From JAULZV01 sp032117135 (GTDB lineage: Bacteria; Patescibacteriota; Minisyncoccia; Phycocordibacterales; JAACPR01), in the NCBI GenBank assembly GCA_032117135.1, contig JAULZV010000031.1:1-14242 (forward strand): a DNA stretch of 14,242 nt, given 5' to 3'. Position numbers and translations under genes: made by a program. Positions 7,985-14,242 of the stretch are shown here, piece by piece. A model generated the notes under the pieces. That model was not told the DNA's origin. It saw nothing but the letters and a program-made list of their open reading frames with translations, and made no database searches. The stretch's first letter is position 1. Every line of letters starts with the position of its first letter.

Positions 7985-8073
7985 AAGGTATCCAGACGAA
8001 GGGATGTCCCGAAAGGTGCGAGTGCCTTAGGAGAACCTTCATAGAAACAGCCGGCTCATGCTTGGCTGTTTTT
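7985..8073 (+). ncRNA. Putative structured small RNA with intrinsic terminator
   Basis: About 90 nt that fold by eye into a three-way junction. The closing stem is AAGGU/ACCUU (7985-7989 with 8035-8039) plus UCC/GGA (7991-7993 with 8030-8032). Hairpin 1 is GGG-AUGU-CCC (8001-8010). Hairpin 2 is AAGGU/GCCUU (8013-8017 with 8024-8028). A terminator stem AAACAGCC/GGCTGTTT (8045-8052 with 8064-8071) with a T-run follows. There is a promoter immediately upstream and no plus-strand gene downstream, so it is either a free-standing RNA or a riboswitch-like leader that lost its gene. It does not match tRNA, SRP RNA, 6S or a riboswitch that I recognise. Function unknown. Confidence 0.5.
8045..8073 (+). 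terminator. Intrinsic terminator of the putative small RNA
   Basis: An 8-bp stem AAACAGCC/GGCTGTTT with an 11-nt loop, followed by T's to 8073. This is the best-formed plus-strand terminator between 7860 and 9120. Confidence 0.7.
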
Positions 8074-8302
8074 ATTTGTATCTGATGTATTCTTGAATAT
8101 TTTGAAGAAAATCAAAGTGCTTTTTACCGAGAGTTTTATATAAGGAAGATACGAACTTTTTGCTGAAGATCATGGAATTATAAAGAAAAAGTATGTGACT
8201 TTATTTTCGGTAGATATCTTTTAGATGTTTGATTCTCAAAATTGTCACGAGCATATGATCGACAGCGGATGAGGTATACTGAACGTCAATTCTCTCAGGC
8301 AT
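8072..8302 (-). pseudogene. Interrupted ORF directly behind the Phd antitoxin (possible decayed toxin)
   Basis: ATG 8302 lies two bases after the Phd stop codon, the usual place of a toxin gene. The frame encodes 33 residues (MPERIDVQYTSSAVDHMLVT, then ILRIKHLKDIYRK), stops at TAA 8203-8201, and then stays open in the same frame for 42 more codons to TAA 8072. Read through, it would be a 76-residue product, a little short for a RelE/ParE-type toxin. I recognise no toxin motif, and the continuing frame could be chance in AT-rich DNA. It may be a 33-aa peptide gene, a decayed toxin, or non-coding. The 3' end meets the small-RNA terminator from the other strand. Confidence 0.35.
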
Positions 8303-8304
8303 AT

Positions 8305-8547
8305 TTATGCAAACTTAGCCAGTATGTCAGCCTGTGAATGAACCCTGCCAGTCTTGACATCCTTCTTAGCCTCCTGAATGTCCTGGAAAATCTCTTCCAG
8401 GCCCTCATTTTGAGCAAAAGGTTTGATTTCAAACAATGGAGTGTTGCGATTCATGACAATATACCGCACATTACCTTCGCGCGCTTTTTTGGCATACGTG
8501 GCAATATCTGCCCTGAATTCTTTGATTCCAATTATTTTGGTAGTCAT
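8305..8547 (-). CDS. Phd/YefM-family antitoxin
   Basis: 80 aa. MTTKIIGIKEFRADIATYAK begins the Phd/YefM N-terminal DNA-binding fold: a beta strand with IGIKEFR, a helix, then REGNVRYIVMNRNTPLFEIKP as the paired strands. The acidic, helical C-terminus (GLEEIFQDIQEAKKDVKTGR) is the region that normally wraps around the toxin. The frame extends upstream to ATG 8601, but a promoter and a palindromic operator lie inside that extension and domain homology starts at 8547, so I place the start there; transcription would begin at or next to the ATG. Family members repress their own operon. A partner toxin is not intact downstream (see the interrupted ORF), so this may be a solitary antitoxin or repressor. 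Confidence 0.82.
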   Translation of the reverse strand: MTTKIIGIKEFRADIATYAKKAREGNVRYIVMNRNTPLFEIKPFAQNEGLEEIFQDIQEAKKDVKTGRVHSQADILAKFA

Positions 8548-8554
8548 GTATACA

Positions 8555-8582
8555 AGTGTATCTAAAGTGTACACTTTGTCAA
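8555..8582 (-). promoter_or_regulatory. Promoter and palindromic operator of the Phd gene
   Basis: On the minus strand TTGACA (8582-8577), 16-bp spacer, TACACT (8560-8555). The spacer contains a perfect 14-bp palindrome AAAGTGTACACTTT (8564-8577). Its half-site AAGTGTA recurs at 8554-8560, and TGTATACA (8547-8554) is an 8-bp palindrome touching the start codon. The layout fits autorepression by Phd binding between and over the promoter boxes. The predicted start is within one or two bases of ATG 8547, giving a leaderless mRNA. Confidence 0.7.
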
Positions 8583-8695
8583 CATATTGTTCTACGGCCA
8601 TTGCGGTATCATATTACTTCCTGACTCATCAAGAACTGGTCAAATACTCAAATGTAGATAAAGTAAGTACTTGCTCGCGAGGTTATGCACTTCTA

Positions 8696-9106
8696 CTACT
8701 TCCACTGAAAAGACTGTTGTGTTGTAGCAACCCAATTACCGTCCTTGTCATAGCCTTTGAGTTTGAAAGAAAACTTAACAATTGAATCGGTTTCGTTTTG
8801 AAGTGTGAGAGCAAACACAGATGAATCACCTGGCAGTGATACGGCGGTCCCACAATCATTAGACTGAAGATTATTGACTCCAAGAGCTATATCTTCATCA
8901 CAATACAATCTCACTTTCCAGTTCGTAATAATATCTTGTGAAGAAGGAGTTGTGATACCAAATGCAAACCATGTCATATTTGTATCCTTAATATCCAAGA
9001 TCGAAAGTGTCTTTGTCTCAAAAGTTGCTTCGGTCTCTTGTGCAGATACTGGAGTAACAATCGTAAAGATTGATAGTGTAACCAGCATTAAGATGATGTA
9101 TTTCAT
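8696..9106 (-). CDS. Small secreted protein of unknown function
   Basis: 136 aa from ATG 9106 (a GTG at 9112 is in frame). A signal peptide MKYIILMLVTLSIFTIVTPV is followed by SA, with likely cleavage after VSA before QETEA. The mature protein is about 115 aa, beta-rich and acidic, with two Cys (RLYCDEDIA and QSNDCGTAV) that could form a disulfide, and a C-terminal FKLKGYDKDGNW segment. I recognise no family. Its start lies just past the terminator of the neighbouring surface-protein gene, so it needs its own promoter; TATCAT just upstream of the start is a weak -10 candidate. The signal-peptide end (VTPVSAQ) resembles that of the surface protein (ITPVSAQ). Confidence 0.7.
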   Translation of the reverse strand: MKYIILMLVTLSIFTIVTPVSAQETEATFETKTLSILDIKDTNMTWFAFGITTPSSQDIITNWKVRLYCDEDIALGVNNLQSNDCGTAVSLPGDSSVFALTLQNETDSIVKFSFKLKGYDKDGNWVATTQQSFQWK

Positions 9107-9138
9107 AATCACAATGATACAATTATTTTTAGCAAAAC

Positions 9139-9164
9139 AAAAGGCACCCTTGCGGGTGCCTTTT
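9139..9164 (-). terminator. Terminator of surface-protein gene 1
   Basis: AAAAGGCACCC (9139-9149) pairs with GGGTGCCTTTT (9154-9164) around TTGC. On the minus strand the stem is followed by TTTTGTTTTG. It lies about 44 bp past the stop codon. Its core is the same as the terminator of the paralogous gene at 12646-12679. Confidence 0.85.
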
Positions 9165-9207
9165 ATTATCCATACTAGACTAATCCAGTATTAGAACCTC
9201 AGAACAA

Positions 9208-11001
9208 TTAACTTTGAATGTTTCTTGTTGCTGTAGGTGATTTTTGCTTATCGTTAGGAACTGATTCCCCAGCGATTGAAGTGATTGTTGCTTCAGCCCA
9301 AGTTCCGTTTGCTCCAGTGATAGAGTATCGGATTCGGAATGTTGCACTTTCACCTTCGAGAACTTCGAATCCACCCATAATTGCTTCTGCATCTCCAGTT
9401 TGACGTGTCAGCACAGGATCAGATACAGTTGCAGTTCCAGTGATAGAGTCCACGATGCTTGCTTCAAGCACTTCGAAGTCATCTTCTTCAGCCTCTACGG
9501 TGAAGTAGAAGTCGAGGAAGTTACCGGTTGAAGGTACTTCCCACTTGTACGCGCCAATGTCAGCAGTTGAAAGGCTCAATGTGTGTGTCTTAGATGATAC
9601 AGTTGATGTATCAGACACATCATCAACTCCCTCACCCTTAACTGACACAGTCTGCACTCTTATAGTCTCAGTTTTATCAACATAGTTTCCAACTTGTTTC
9701 TTGAATTCCACGAGAACAACGACATCAACTGACTCGTCGGCGTCGATGGTGAAATCGCCATCAATGTCGAATGTTAGAGTAGCTTCCGTTGTATTACCGT
9801 TTGCAAGACTAAAGTCATCAAACTCCTCCCCGTCAATCTCGATAACTACGTCATTTACAACTGAGTTGTAGTTAGCTGTACCAGTTCGAATCAAAAGCAC
9901 AAGTTCTTCAAGATCAATATCATTCTCTTCAGCTTCTAGCTCAAATACGAAGATTTCATGCCACTTTGATCTATCATCAGTATCTACGAGAAGTAGAGAA
10001 GCGTCTGGATCATTTGAAGATCTCATAATTTCGATTCCCTCTCCTGCCCCTGCTTCTTCGATATCGAAGGTTACTTTCTCATTAGTATTTCCTATGTAGT
10101 TCTGAATTCCTTCAGAATCCACAGCTCGAACACCTTGGTTATCAACATAGATTTCCCATGTCGCATCACCTGAGTCAGCTCCATCAACATTATTTTGAGC
10201 TGTAAGCCAGATTTCGATTTCTACTGTCTCACCTTCATCTACGACGTAGTCAAGATTTGAAAGTCGAACCACAAATGGTGATTTGTCTCGTAACCAATCG
10301 TCTTCATCATCAATGTCCATTTCTGCAATCTCTTTTCCATCAATCATAAGAGTGATAGTTTCAAATGCATCCCATGGTTCGTCATCTGCTTGAGCAGCAT
10401 CACCAACAAAGTTAAAGGTTACATCCATTCGATTTATTCGAACGTCACCGTCTTCAACATCGAATTCTGCAACCGCAACAAGATCCATTTTCCCTTCCTC
10501 TACATCATTCTCTGAATCAAGTGTATAGCTTTCTAGCGAAGCTTCTCCACCTGAAAGTCCAGTTCCAGGAGTTGTAGGTGTTCCTGTTCCTGGAGTTGTG
10601 ATAGCTCCTTCTGCCATAACTTTAGCCCGAGTGATCGGTCCAAAATATCCAACAGCTGGAGTAATCATATGATTAGCTTGGTACTGTGCAAGAGCTGTTC
10701 GTGTAATTGGTCCAAAGTACCCTTTAGCTACACCTCCTGGCATAACTAGTCGCCCTTTTGACTCAAGAAAGGACTGAAGTGCTACCACATCAGATCCAGT
10801 AGATCCGATTGTGAGGTCACGCGTATAATTAAACGTTGGAGTTGTAGTCTGTCCACCACTCAATGCAGCAAGTTGTGCTTGCAATTGTGCAATGAGAGCC
10901 TGCAACTCGGCAATCGATTGAGCCGATACAGGAGTAATCGCACCAAATGCGAATACTACGGCAGCAGCCACTCCGGAGAGTTTTAGTAATGTTTTTTTCA
11001 T
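9208..11001 (-). CDS. Peptidoglycan-binding, acidic repeat surface protein 1
   Basis: 597 aa from ATG 11001; an in-frame ATG at 11070 is rejected because it precedes a clear signal peptide (MKKTLLKLSGVAAAVVFAFG, cleavage after VSA at 27) and the promoter. Residues 28-48 form a short heptad-like helix (IAELQALIAQLQAQLAAL). Residues 60-131 are a PG_binding_1-type domain: LTIGSTGSDVVALQSFL, GYFGPITRTALAQYQ, and a second GYFGPITRAKVMAEG. A Thr/Pro/Gly linker follows to about 150. The rest is strongly acidic, beta-rich and made of Ig-like units, with a DIDGDFTIDADE loop that resembles a calcium-binding EF-hand or thrombospondin loop. It would bind the wall through the head and expose the acidic part, as in S-layer-like proteins of Patescibacteria. 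It is divergent from the sigma gene and paralogous to the gene at the right edge. Confidence 0.85.
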   Translation of the reverse strand: MKKTLLKLSGVAAAVVFAFGAITPVSAQSIAELQALIAQLQAQLAALSGGQTTTPTFNYTRDLTIGSTGSDVVALQSFLESKGRLVMPGGVAKGYFGPITRTALAQYQANHMITPAVGYFGPITRAKVMAEGAITTPGTGTPTTPGTGLSGGEASLESYTLDSENDVEEGKMDLVAVAEFDVEDGDVRINRMDVTFNFVGDAAQADDEPWDAFETITLMIDGKEIAEMDIDDEDDWLRDKSPFVVRLSNLDYVVDEGETVEIEIWLTAQNNVDGADSGDATWEIYVDNQGVRAVDSEGIQNYIGNTNEKVTFDIEEAGAGEGIEIMRSSNDPDASLLLVDTDDRSKWHEIFVFELEAEENDIDLEELVLLIRTGTANYNSVVNDVVIEIDGEEFDDFSLANGNTTEATLTFDIDGDFTIDADESVDVVVLVEFKKQVGNYVDKTETIRVQTVSVKGEGVDDVSDTSTVSSKTHTLSLSTADIGAYKWEVPSTGNFLDFYFTVEAEEDDFEVLEASIVDSITGTATVSDPVLTRQTGDAEAIMGGFEVLEGESATFRIRYSITGANGTWAEATITSIAGESVPNDKQKSPTATRNIQS

Positions 11002-11028
11002 AATGCTTTTAATTATTTTATAAAAACC

Positions 11029-11048
11029 GTGTGAGTACGGTCTCACAC
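11029..11048 (-). other. Hairpin in the 5' leader of surface-protein gene 1
   Basis: GTGTGAG (11029-11035) pairs with CTCACAC (11042-11048). With a start predicted near 11043 from the ECF-like promoter, or slightly upstream, the hairpin falls at the very 5' end of the mRNA, where it could stabilise the message. ACCGT/ACGGT (11026-11030 with 11037-11041) is a mutually exclusive alternative. Confidence 0.45.
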
Positions 11049-11049
11049 T

Positions 11050-11079
11050 ATAAGACACACATGGATGCATAATCTTACA
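11050..11079 (-). promoter_or_regulatory. ECF-type promoter of surface-protein gene 1
   Basis: On the minus strand TGTAAGATT (11079-11071), 12 bp, GTGTCTTAT (11058-11050). Read as an ECF promoter this is -35 TGTAAG and a -10 region containing GTC, 17 bp apart, like the TGTAAC/CGTC class of ECF promoters. The start would be near 11043, 42 nt before ATG 11001. The same element occurs in the opposite orientation at the sigma gene. Confidence 0.6.
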
Positions 11080-11124
11080 CCTTCCCCTTTATACTCTGAT
11101 AACCTTACAAATTACTCCATATAC

Positions 11125-11154
11125 TGTAAGATTAGGAGTACTACCGTGTCTTAT
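11125..11154 (+). promoter_or_regulatory. Mirror copy of the ECF-type element at the sigma gene
   Basis: TGTAAGATT (11125-11133), 12 bp, GTGTCTTAT (11146-11154), identical in both boxes and spacing to the copy on the other strand. Its -10 part overlaps the ATG (11153) of the sigma gene, so transcription from it would begin just inside the frame. It may therefore be an autoregulatory sigma-binding site, or the true sigma start may be elsewhere. An alternative sigma70-like promoter CTTACA-N17-TAAGAT lies at 11104-11132. Confidence 0.5.
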
Positions 11155-11665
11155 GAATCAGAAAGAAATCCTTGAACAAACATATATTGATCATGCCGAC
11201 TCACTTTTTAGGTTTGTGTACTTTCGAGTATTTGACCGTGAGGTCGCCAAAGATCTGACACAGGAAGCCTTTTTTAAGGTGGCAGATTATCTTATGCAAG
11301 GCAAAGAGATAGATAATATGAAGGCATTTTTGTATAAGACAGCACGCAATCTCATCATTAACTCGATCAGAGATAAAAAGCCCGTTTCTTCACTGGATAT
11401 GCTCCATGATACAATCAATTTTGATATTGCAGACACACAAACAAGTCAGTATGAACAAGATATGGCAGAAGTCGCCGAGATCCTCGAATCATTCAAAATA
11501 CTCAAGCCTCACGATGCCGAGATTATGCAAATGAGATATGGTGACGGTCTGTCGGTTCAAGAAATCTCTGATATCACCAAACTTTCCGAAAATCATATCT
11601 CAGTCAAGATTCACAGACTCCTCGAAAAACTCAAAACACACCATACACAACATGAAAAAGAATAA
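11153..11665 (+). CDS. ECF-type RNA polymerase sigma factor
   Basis: 170 aa with only regions 2 and 4, as in extracytoplasmic-function sigma factors. Region 2 covers about residues 10-80: YIDHADSLFRFVYFRVFDRE, VAKDLTQEAFFKVADYL (core binding) and FLYKTARNLIINSIRDKK (-10 recognition and melting). Region 4 covers about 110-163: LKPHDAEIMQMRYGDGLS, then VQEISDITKLSENHISVKIH, the helix-turn-helix that reads the -35 box. It recruits RNA polymerase to its own promoter class. The next gene starts within its last codons, so the pair is translationally coupled. The ATG has an AGGAG 14 bases upstream, which is too far for a normal Shine-Dalgarno, and it overlaps a predicted -10 box; no alternative in-frame start precedes region 2. 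Confidence 0.9.
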   Translation: MNQKEILEQTYIDHADSLFRFVYFRVFDREVAKDLTQEAFFKVADYLMQGKEIDNMKAFLYKTARNLIINSIRDKKPVSSLDMLHDTINFDIADTQTSQYEQDMAEVAEILESFKILKPHDAEIMQMRYGDGLSVQEISDITKLSENHISVKIHRLLEKLKTHHTQHEKE

Positions 11666-12584
11666 CCCCAACATAGAAGAACTCAATACCAAAATGCATC
11701 ACGTGAGCCTCAGCTCAGAAGAAAAGTTCGATATGCTCCAAAACCTTCGTGCACACATGAATACACAACCTGTACCCTCACCTATTTTTGTAAGTCCATT
11801 ATTTAAGCATGTGTTTGCCTACTCACTCCTTGGAGCAGTACTTATCACTACCGGCGCAACATCTTTTGCTGCCGAAGACGCATTACCAGGAGATATATTA
11901 TATGGAATCAAAACAAGTCTGAACGAAAATATTATTCAAGCAATTGCTTTGAGTGATACTGCAAAAGCACGAGCAGAAATAAACTTGATTGATCGTCGAA
12001 TGGAAGAGCTCAGCAAGATGGCAATTGAAGACACAGAGACTCCTGAAAAGATCGATATTGTCCTCGAAAAAATTACCGCACACAAAATAGATTTTGATGA
12101 ACATCTCGTAGAAGTTGCAAAAGAAGAACCGAGCGAGCGAACTATCGAAATGAAAGCTGAACTTGAAGCGGTTATTGAGACTCATCTTGAGATTCTTGAA
12201 ATGATTGAGGATCGAGAAGATATTGAAAATCAAAAAAATGAATCACTAGAATCTGATCGAGCCTCTAATACAGAATCAGGCGATATTACAATTGAGTTAC
12301 CAACACCTATCGATTCACAATCCCAAACACTCGAAGCATCGGTTACAGTGATTGATACGGTGTCAAATTCTGAGCTCAAGGATGCTACGGTTGAAGTATC
12401 AATTGATATTTCAGATCTAGAGGACACTAAGATTGAAAAAGCACTTAATCTAATCACAAATGAATCCTTAGGGACAGAGGTCGAGTTCGAAGAAAATCAA
12501 CCAGGAACAAAAACCCGTATTGAGATCAGGCAGCGAATCATAGAGAAAGCCGAAAAAGAGTTAGGTATTGAATTAAATTTTTAA
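11652..12584 (+). CDS. DUF5667-type membrane protein, putative anti-sigma factor
   Basis: 310 aa from ATG 11652, overlapping the sigma gene by 14 bp in another frame. This start is chosen because an earlier in-frame ATG (11538) lies deep inside the sigma gene. Residues 1-48 are hydrophilic and cytoplasmic (IEELNTKMHHVSLSSEEKF). A single TM segment follows at about 51-73 (FKHVFAYSLLGAVLITTGAT). Outside, ALPGDILYGIKTSLNENIIQ then AIALSDTAKARAEINLIDRR is the DUF5667 signature, continuing as long charged helices to about 195. The C-terminal part is acidic, Ser/Thr-rich and ends in a helix. Single-pass proteins encoded behind ECF sigma genes are usually anti-sigma factors; here that role is inferred from position and topology, since the short N-terminus has no recognised anti-sigma zinc motif. 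Confidence 0.78.
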   Translation: MKKNNPNIEELNTKMHHVSLSSEEKFDMLQNLRAHMNTQPVPSPIFVSPLFKHVFAYSLLGAVLITTGATSFAAEDALPGDILYGIKTSLNENIIQAIALSDTAKARAEINLIDRRMEELSKMAIEDTETPEKIDIVLEKITAHKIDFDEHLVEVAKEEPSERTIEMKAELEAVIETHLEILEMIEDREDIENQKNESLESDRASNTESGDITIELPTPIDSQSQTLEASVTVIDTVSNSELKDATVEVSIDISDLEDTKIEKALNLITNESLGTEVEFEENQPGTKTRIEIRQRIIEKAEKELGIELNF

Positions 12585-12645
12585 CTCACATTATTTTATA
12601 AATGTTTAAAACCCTCTAGTCATACATAATTTAAATCATGTATAT

Positions 12646-12679
12646 AAACAAAAAGCACCCTTGCGGGTGCTTTTTGTTT
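12646..12679. terminator. Bidirectional terminator between the DUF5667 gene and surface-protein gene 2
   Basis: AAACAAAAAGCACCC (12646-12660) pairs perfectly with GGGTGCTTTTTGTTT (12665-12679) around TTGC, a 15-bp stem with T-runs on both strands. It serves the plus-strand sigma/DUF5667 operon and the minus-strand surface gene, which converge here. The GCACCC-TTGC-GGGTGC core is shared with the terminator at 9139-9164. Confidence 0.88.
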
Positions 12680-12708
12680 GATCTGATTAAGATACTGTTT
12701 AGTGAGAA

Positions 12709-14242
12709 CTAAGCCTCAAGAAGAACTGTTGGTGACAATTGCTTGTCATCAGCTAGTTCAATTCCTGCAACAGACTCAATATTCACTTCGTATGAACCGG
12801 CTCCAGCAGCTTGGTATCGAACTCGGAATCGAGTTTCGTCACCTTCGTTGACTGTAAATCCAGTTGCACCGATAGCAGTAACAGAGTCACCAGAAATTCG
12901 TGAAAGAATTCCCAATGCTGATGTCTCAGGTGTTCCTGCAGTGTTTGTGAATGCAGTTCCAGTTGCATCATCTAGAATGTCAGCAGCTAGAACATCAACA
13001 TCACCTTCTTCAGCTGAAATAGTGAAGAAGAAGTCGATAACTCCAGTTGTATCAGTCTCAGATGTTGACCAGCTTACGTTTGTAAGTTCTGGTGCAGATG
13101 TACTTAGAGTATGAGTTGATCCAGTAACAGTTTTAGTTTCTGTGATGTCATCTACTCCTTCTCCTGTTAGGAAGACAGTTTCAACCTTCACAGTATCACC
13201 GTTTTGGTATGCAACCTGATCAGCTGTATCCTTAAACATGAGAGATACTACTACTTCGACTGTATCATCAGCATCGATAGTGAAATCACCATCAATGTCA
13301 AATGTAAGGTCTGCTGTCAATGAAGCTGCGTCAGCAACTGCAAAGTCATCAAACTCTTCTCCGTCGATAGTAATCATTGCATCTTCAACAACTACATCGT
13401 AGTTGCTTCCTGTTGTTGTAACAGTAAGTTTTAGATCTTCTAGATCAATGTCATTTTCTTCACCTTCGATATTGAAGACAAATACATCATGCCATTCTGA
13501 GTCATCTTCATCGTCAACAAGCAGAGTTGCTGCATCGATGTCATCAGATGAAGACTTGATTGTAAGATCTTCTCCATCTCCAGCTTCAACAATATCGAAC
13601 GTTACGAAGTCACCAGCTGTGTAGCCGTTAACAGCGTAAGTTGCTGATCCGCCAATGTAGTTCTGAATTCCTTGAGAGTCTACTGCTCGAATTGCATCAG
13701 TATCGACTGCAATATCCCATCGTGCGTTTCCATTTGTGTCAGCACCGTCTACGCTGTTTTGTGTAGTAAGCCAGATTTCGATTTCCACTGTCTCACCTTC
13801 TTCAACTACGTAATCGATGTTTGAAAGTCGGAATACAAAAGGTTCGTTATCTCGAAGCCAGTCATCTTCGTCGTTCATATCCTCTTCTGCAACTTCGTCA
13901 CCATCAATCATAAGAGTGATTGTGTCGAATGCATCCCAAGGTTCGTTTTCTTCGTTAGTTGCTGATCCAGAAACAAATGATACGTCAAGTCGGTTGATTT
14001 GTGCATCTCCGTCCTCAACATCGAATTCGACTGTTGCAACGTGCTCCATTTCTCCTTCTTCTGCATCATCTTCTCCTTCGATGTCAAAAGCTTCAAGTGA
14101 AGCTTCTCCACCAGAAAGTGATCCTGGAGTTGAAGGTGTTCCTGTTCCAGGAGTTGTGATAGCTCCTTCTGCCATAACTTTGGCCCGTGTTGCAGGTCCG
14201 AAGTATCCAACAGCTGGAGTAATCATGTGATTAGCCTGGTAT
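12709..14242 (-). CDS. Peptidoglycan-binding, acidic repeat surface protein 2, partial (5' end beyond right edge)
   Basis: At least 510 codons are open to the right edge. The frame continues upstream of ATG 14226 as YQANHM, matching residues 107-112 of surface protein 1, so ATG 14226 is internal and the signal peptide and first half of the peptidoglycan-binding domain are missing. Visible parts are the GYFGPATRAKVMAEG repeat, a Thr/Pro/Gly linker, then acidic Ig-like units parallel to protein 1: EEGEMEHVATVEFDVEDGDA, EPWDAFDTITLMIDGDEVAE, VEIEIWLTTQNSVDGAD, AVDSQGIQNYIGG, DIDGDFTIDADD. The C-terminal third has diverged most and ends SPTVLLEA. It also has a short insertion (YAVNGYTAGDF) after the QNYIGG motif. 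Convergent with the sigma operon. Confidence 0.85.
   Translation of the reverse strand, partial: YQANHMITPAVGYFGPATRAKVMAEGAITTPGTGTPSTPGSLSGGEASLEAFDIEGEDDAEEGEMEHVATVEFDVEDGDAQINRLDVSFVSGSATNEENEPWDAFDTITLMIDGDEVAEEDMNDEDDWLRDNEPFVFRLSNIDYVVEEGETVEIEIWLTTQNSVDGADTNGNARWDIAVDTDAIRAVDSQGIQNYIGGSATYAVNGYTAGDFVTFDIVEAGDGEDLTIKSSSDDIDAATLLVDDEDDSEWHDVFVFNIEGEENDIDLEDLKLTVTTTGSNYDVVVEDAMITIDGEEFDDFAVADAASLTADLTFDIDGDFTIDADDTVEVVVSLMFKDTADQVAYQNGDTVKVETVFLTGEGVDDITETKTVTGSTHTLSTSAPELTNVSWSTSETDTTGVIDFFFTISAEEGDVDVLAADILDDATGTAFTNTAGTPETSALGILSRISGDSVTAIGATGFTVNEGDETRFRVRYQAAGAGSYEVNIESVAGIELADDKQLSPTVLLEA

Noticed and set aside
7990..8032. Hammerhead-ribozyme-like arrangement (CAGACGA, stem, GAAA, stem, U)
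   Set aside because: The topology and several core bases agree with CUGANGA...GAAA...UH, but the invariant U4 is A, an extra A precedes stem II, and stem I pairs in a register that does not fit the cleavage site. It is not a credible active hammerhead as read.
8338..9194. Plus-strand ORFs opposite the Phd and small secreted protein genes
   Set aside because: The minus-strand frames have clear family or signal-peptide features; the plus frames have none.
12743..14230. Ser-rich plus-strand ORFs opposite surface protein 2
   Set aside because: Their Ser-rich composition is the complement of Asp/Glu-rich codons on the minus strand; they are shadows.

Overview
The window looks like a chromosomal piece of a Candidate Phyla Radiation / Patescibacteria (Parcubacteria-like) bacterium. 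The support is indirect but consistent: a 23S rRNA gene split by group I introns, a 23S gene with no 16S rRNA beside it, small secreted acidic proteins with a peptidoglycan-binding head, an ECF sigma factor paired with a DUF5667 membrane protein, a short MscS-like channel without its beta domain, a winged-helix/nucleotidyltransferase-like protein, and orphan PemK/MazF-like proteins. Shine-Dalgarno sequences are weak or missing in front of most genes. No taxonomic search was possible.

Layout. Positions 1 to about 3787 are the 23S rRNA gene on the minus strand, running off the left edge. It is split after a position equivalent to E. coli U1931 (intron about 968-1789, with a LAGLIDADG ORF) and again near E. 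coli 2255/2256 (intron from about 645 leftward, with a different LAGLIDADG ORF). The two introns share a recognisable catalytic core, but their ORFs sit in different places. Upstream of the 23S gene, 3790-4213 holds a boxA-like element, a terminator-like hairpin inside the leader, a near-consensus promoter and a large palindrome. Next come the MscS-like channel and the HTH/NT-like gene, both minus.

The middle (5680-9170) is accessory. It contains a secreted lamin-tail/PKD protein with a PemK/MazF-like gene one base behind it, a divergent second PemK/MazF-like gene, a possible structured RNA with its own promoter and terminator, a Phd/YefM antitoxin with a palindromic operator and a broken downstream ORF, and a small secreted protein. 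Both PemK-like genes have a strong-looking promoter just past their 3' ends, pointing back into them, with a hairpin between.

The right part (9208-14242) is a surface-protein locus. Two paralogous peptidoglycan-binding, acidic, repeat-rich secreted proteins (one cut by the right edge) flank an ECF sigma factor / DUF5667 putative anti-sigma operon. The space between the first surface gene and the sigma gene carries the same bipartite element, TGTAAGATT-N12-GTGTCTTAT, once on each strand and mirror-symmetric about position 11102. It looks like an ECF promoter. The inferred model is that the membrane-tethered DUF5667 protein restrains the sigma factor, which drives the surface proteins and perhaps itself. 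Both surface genes end in near-identical terminators, consistent with duplication.
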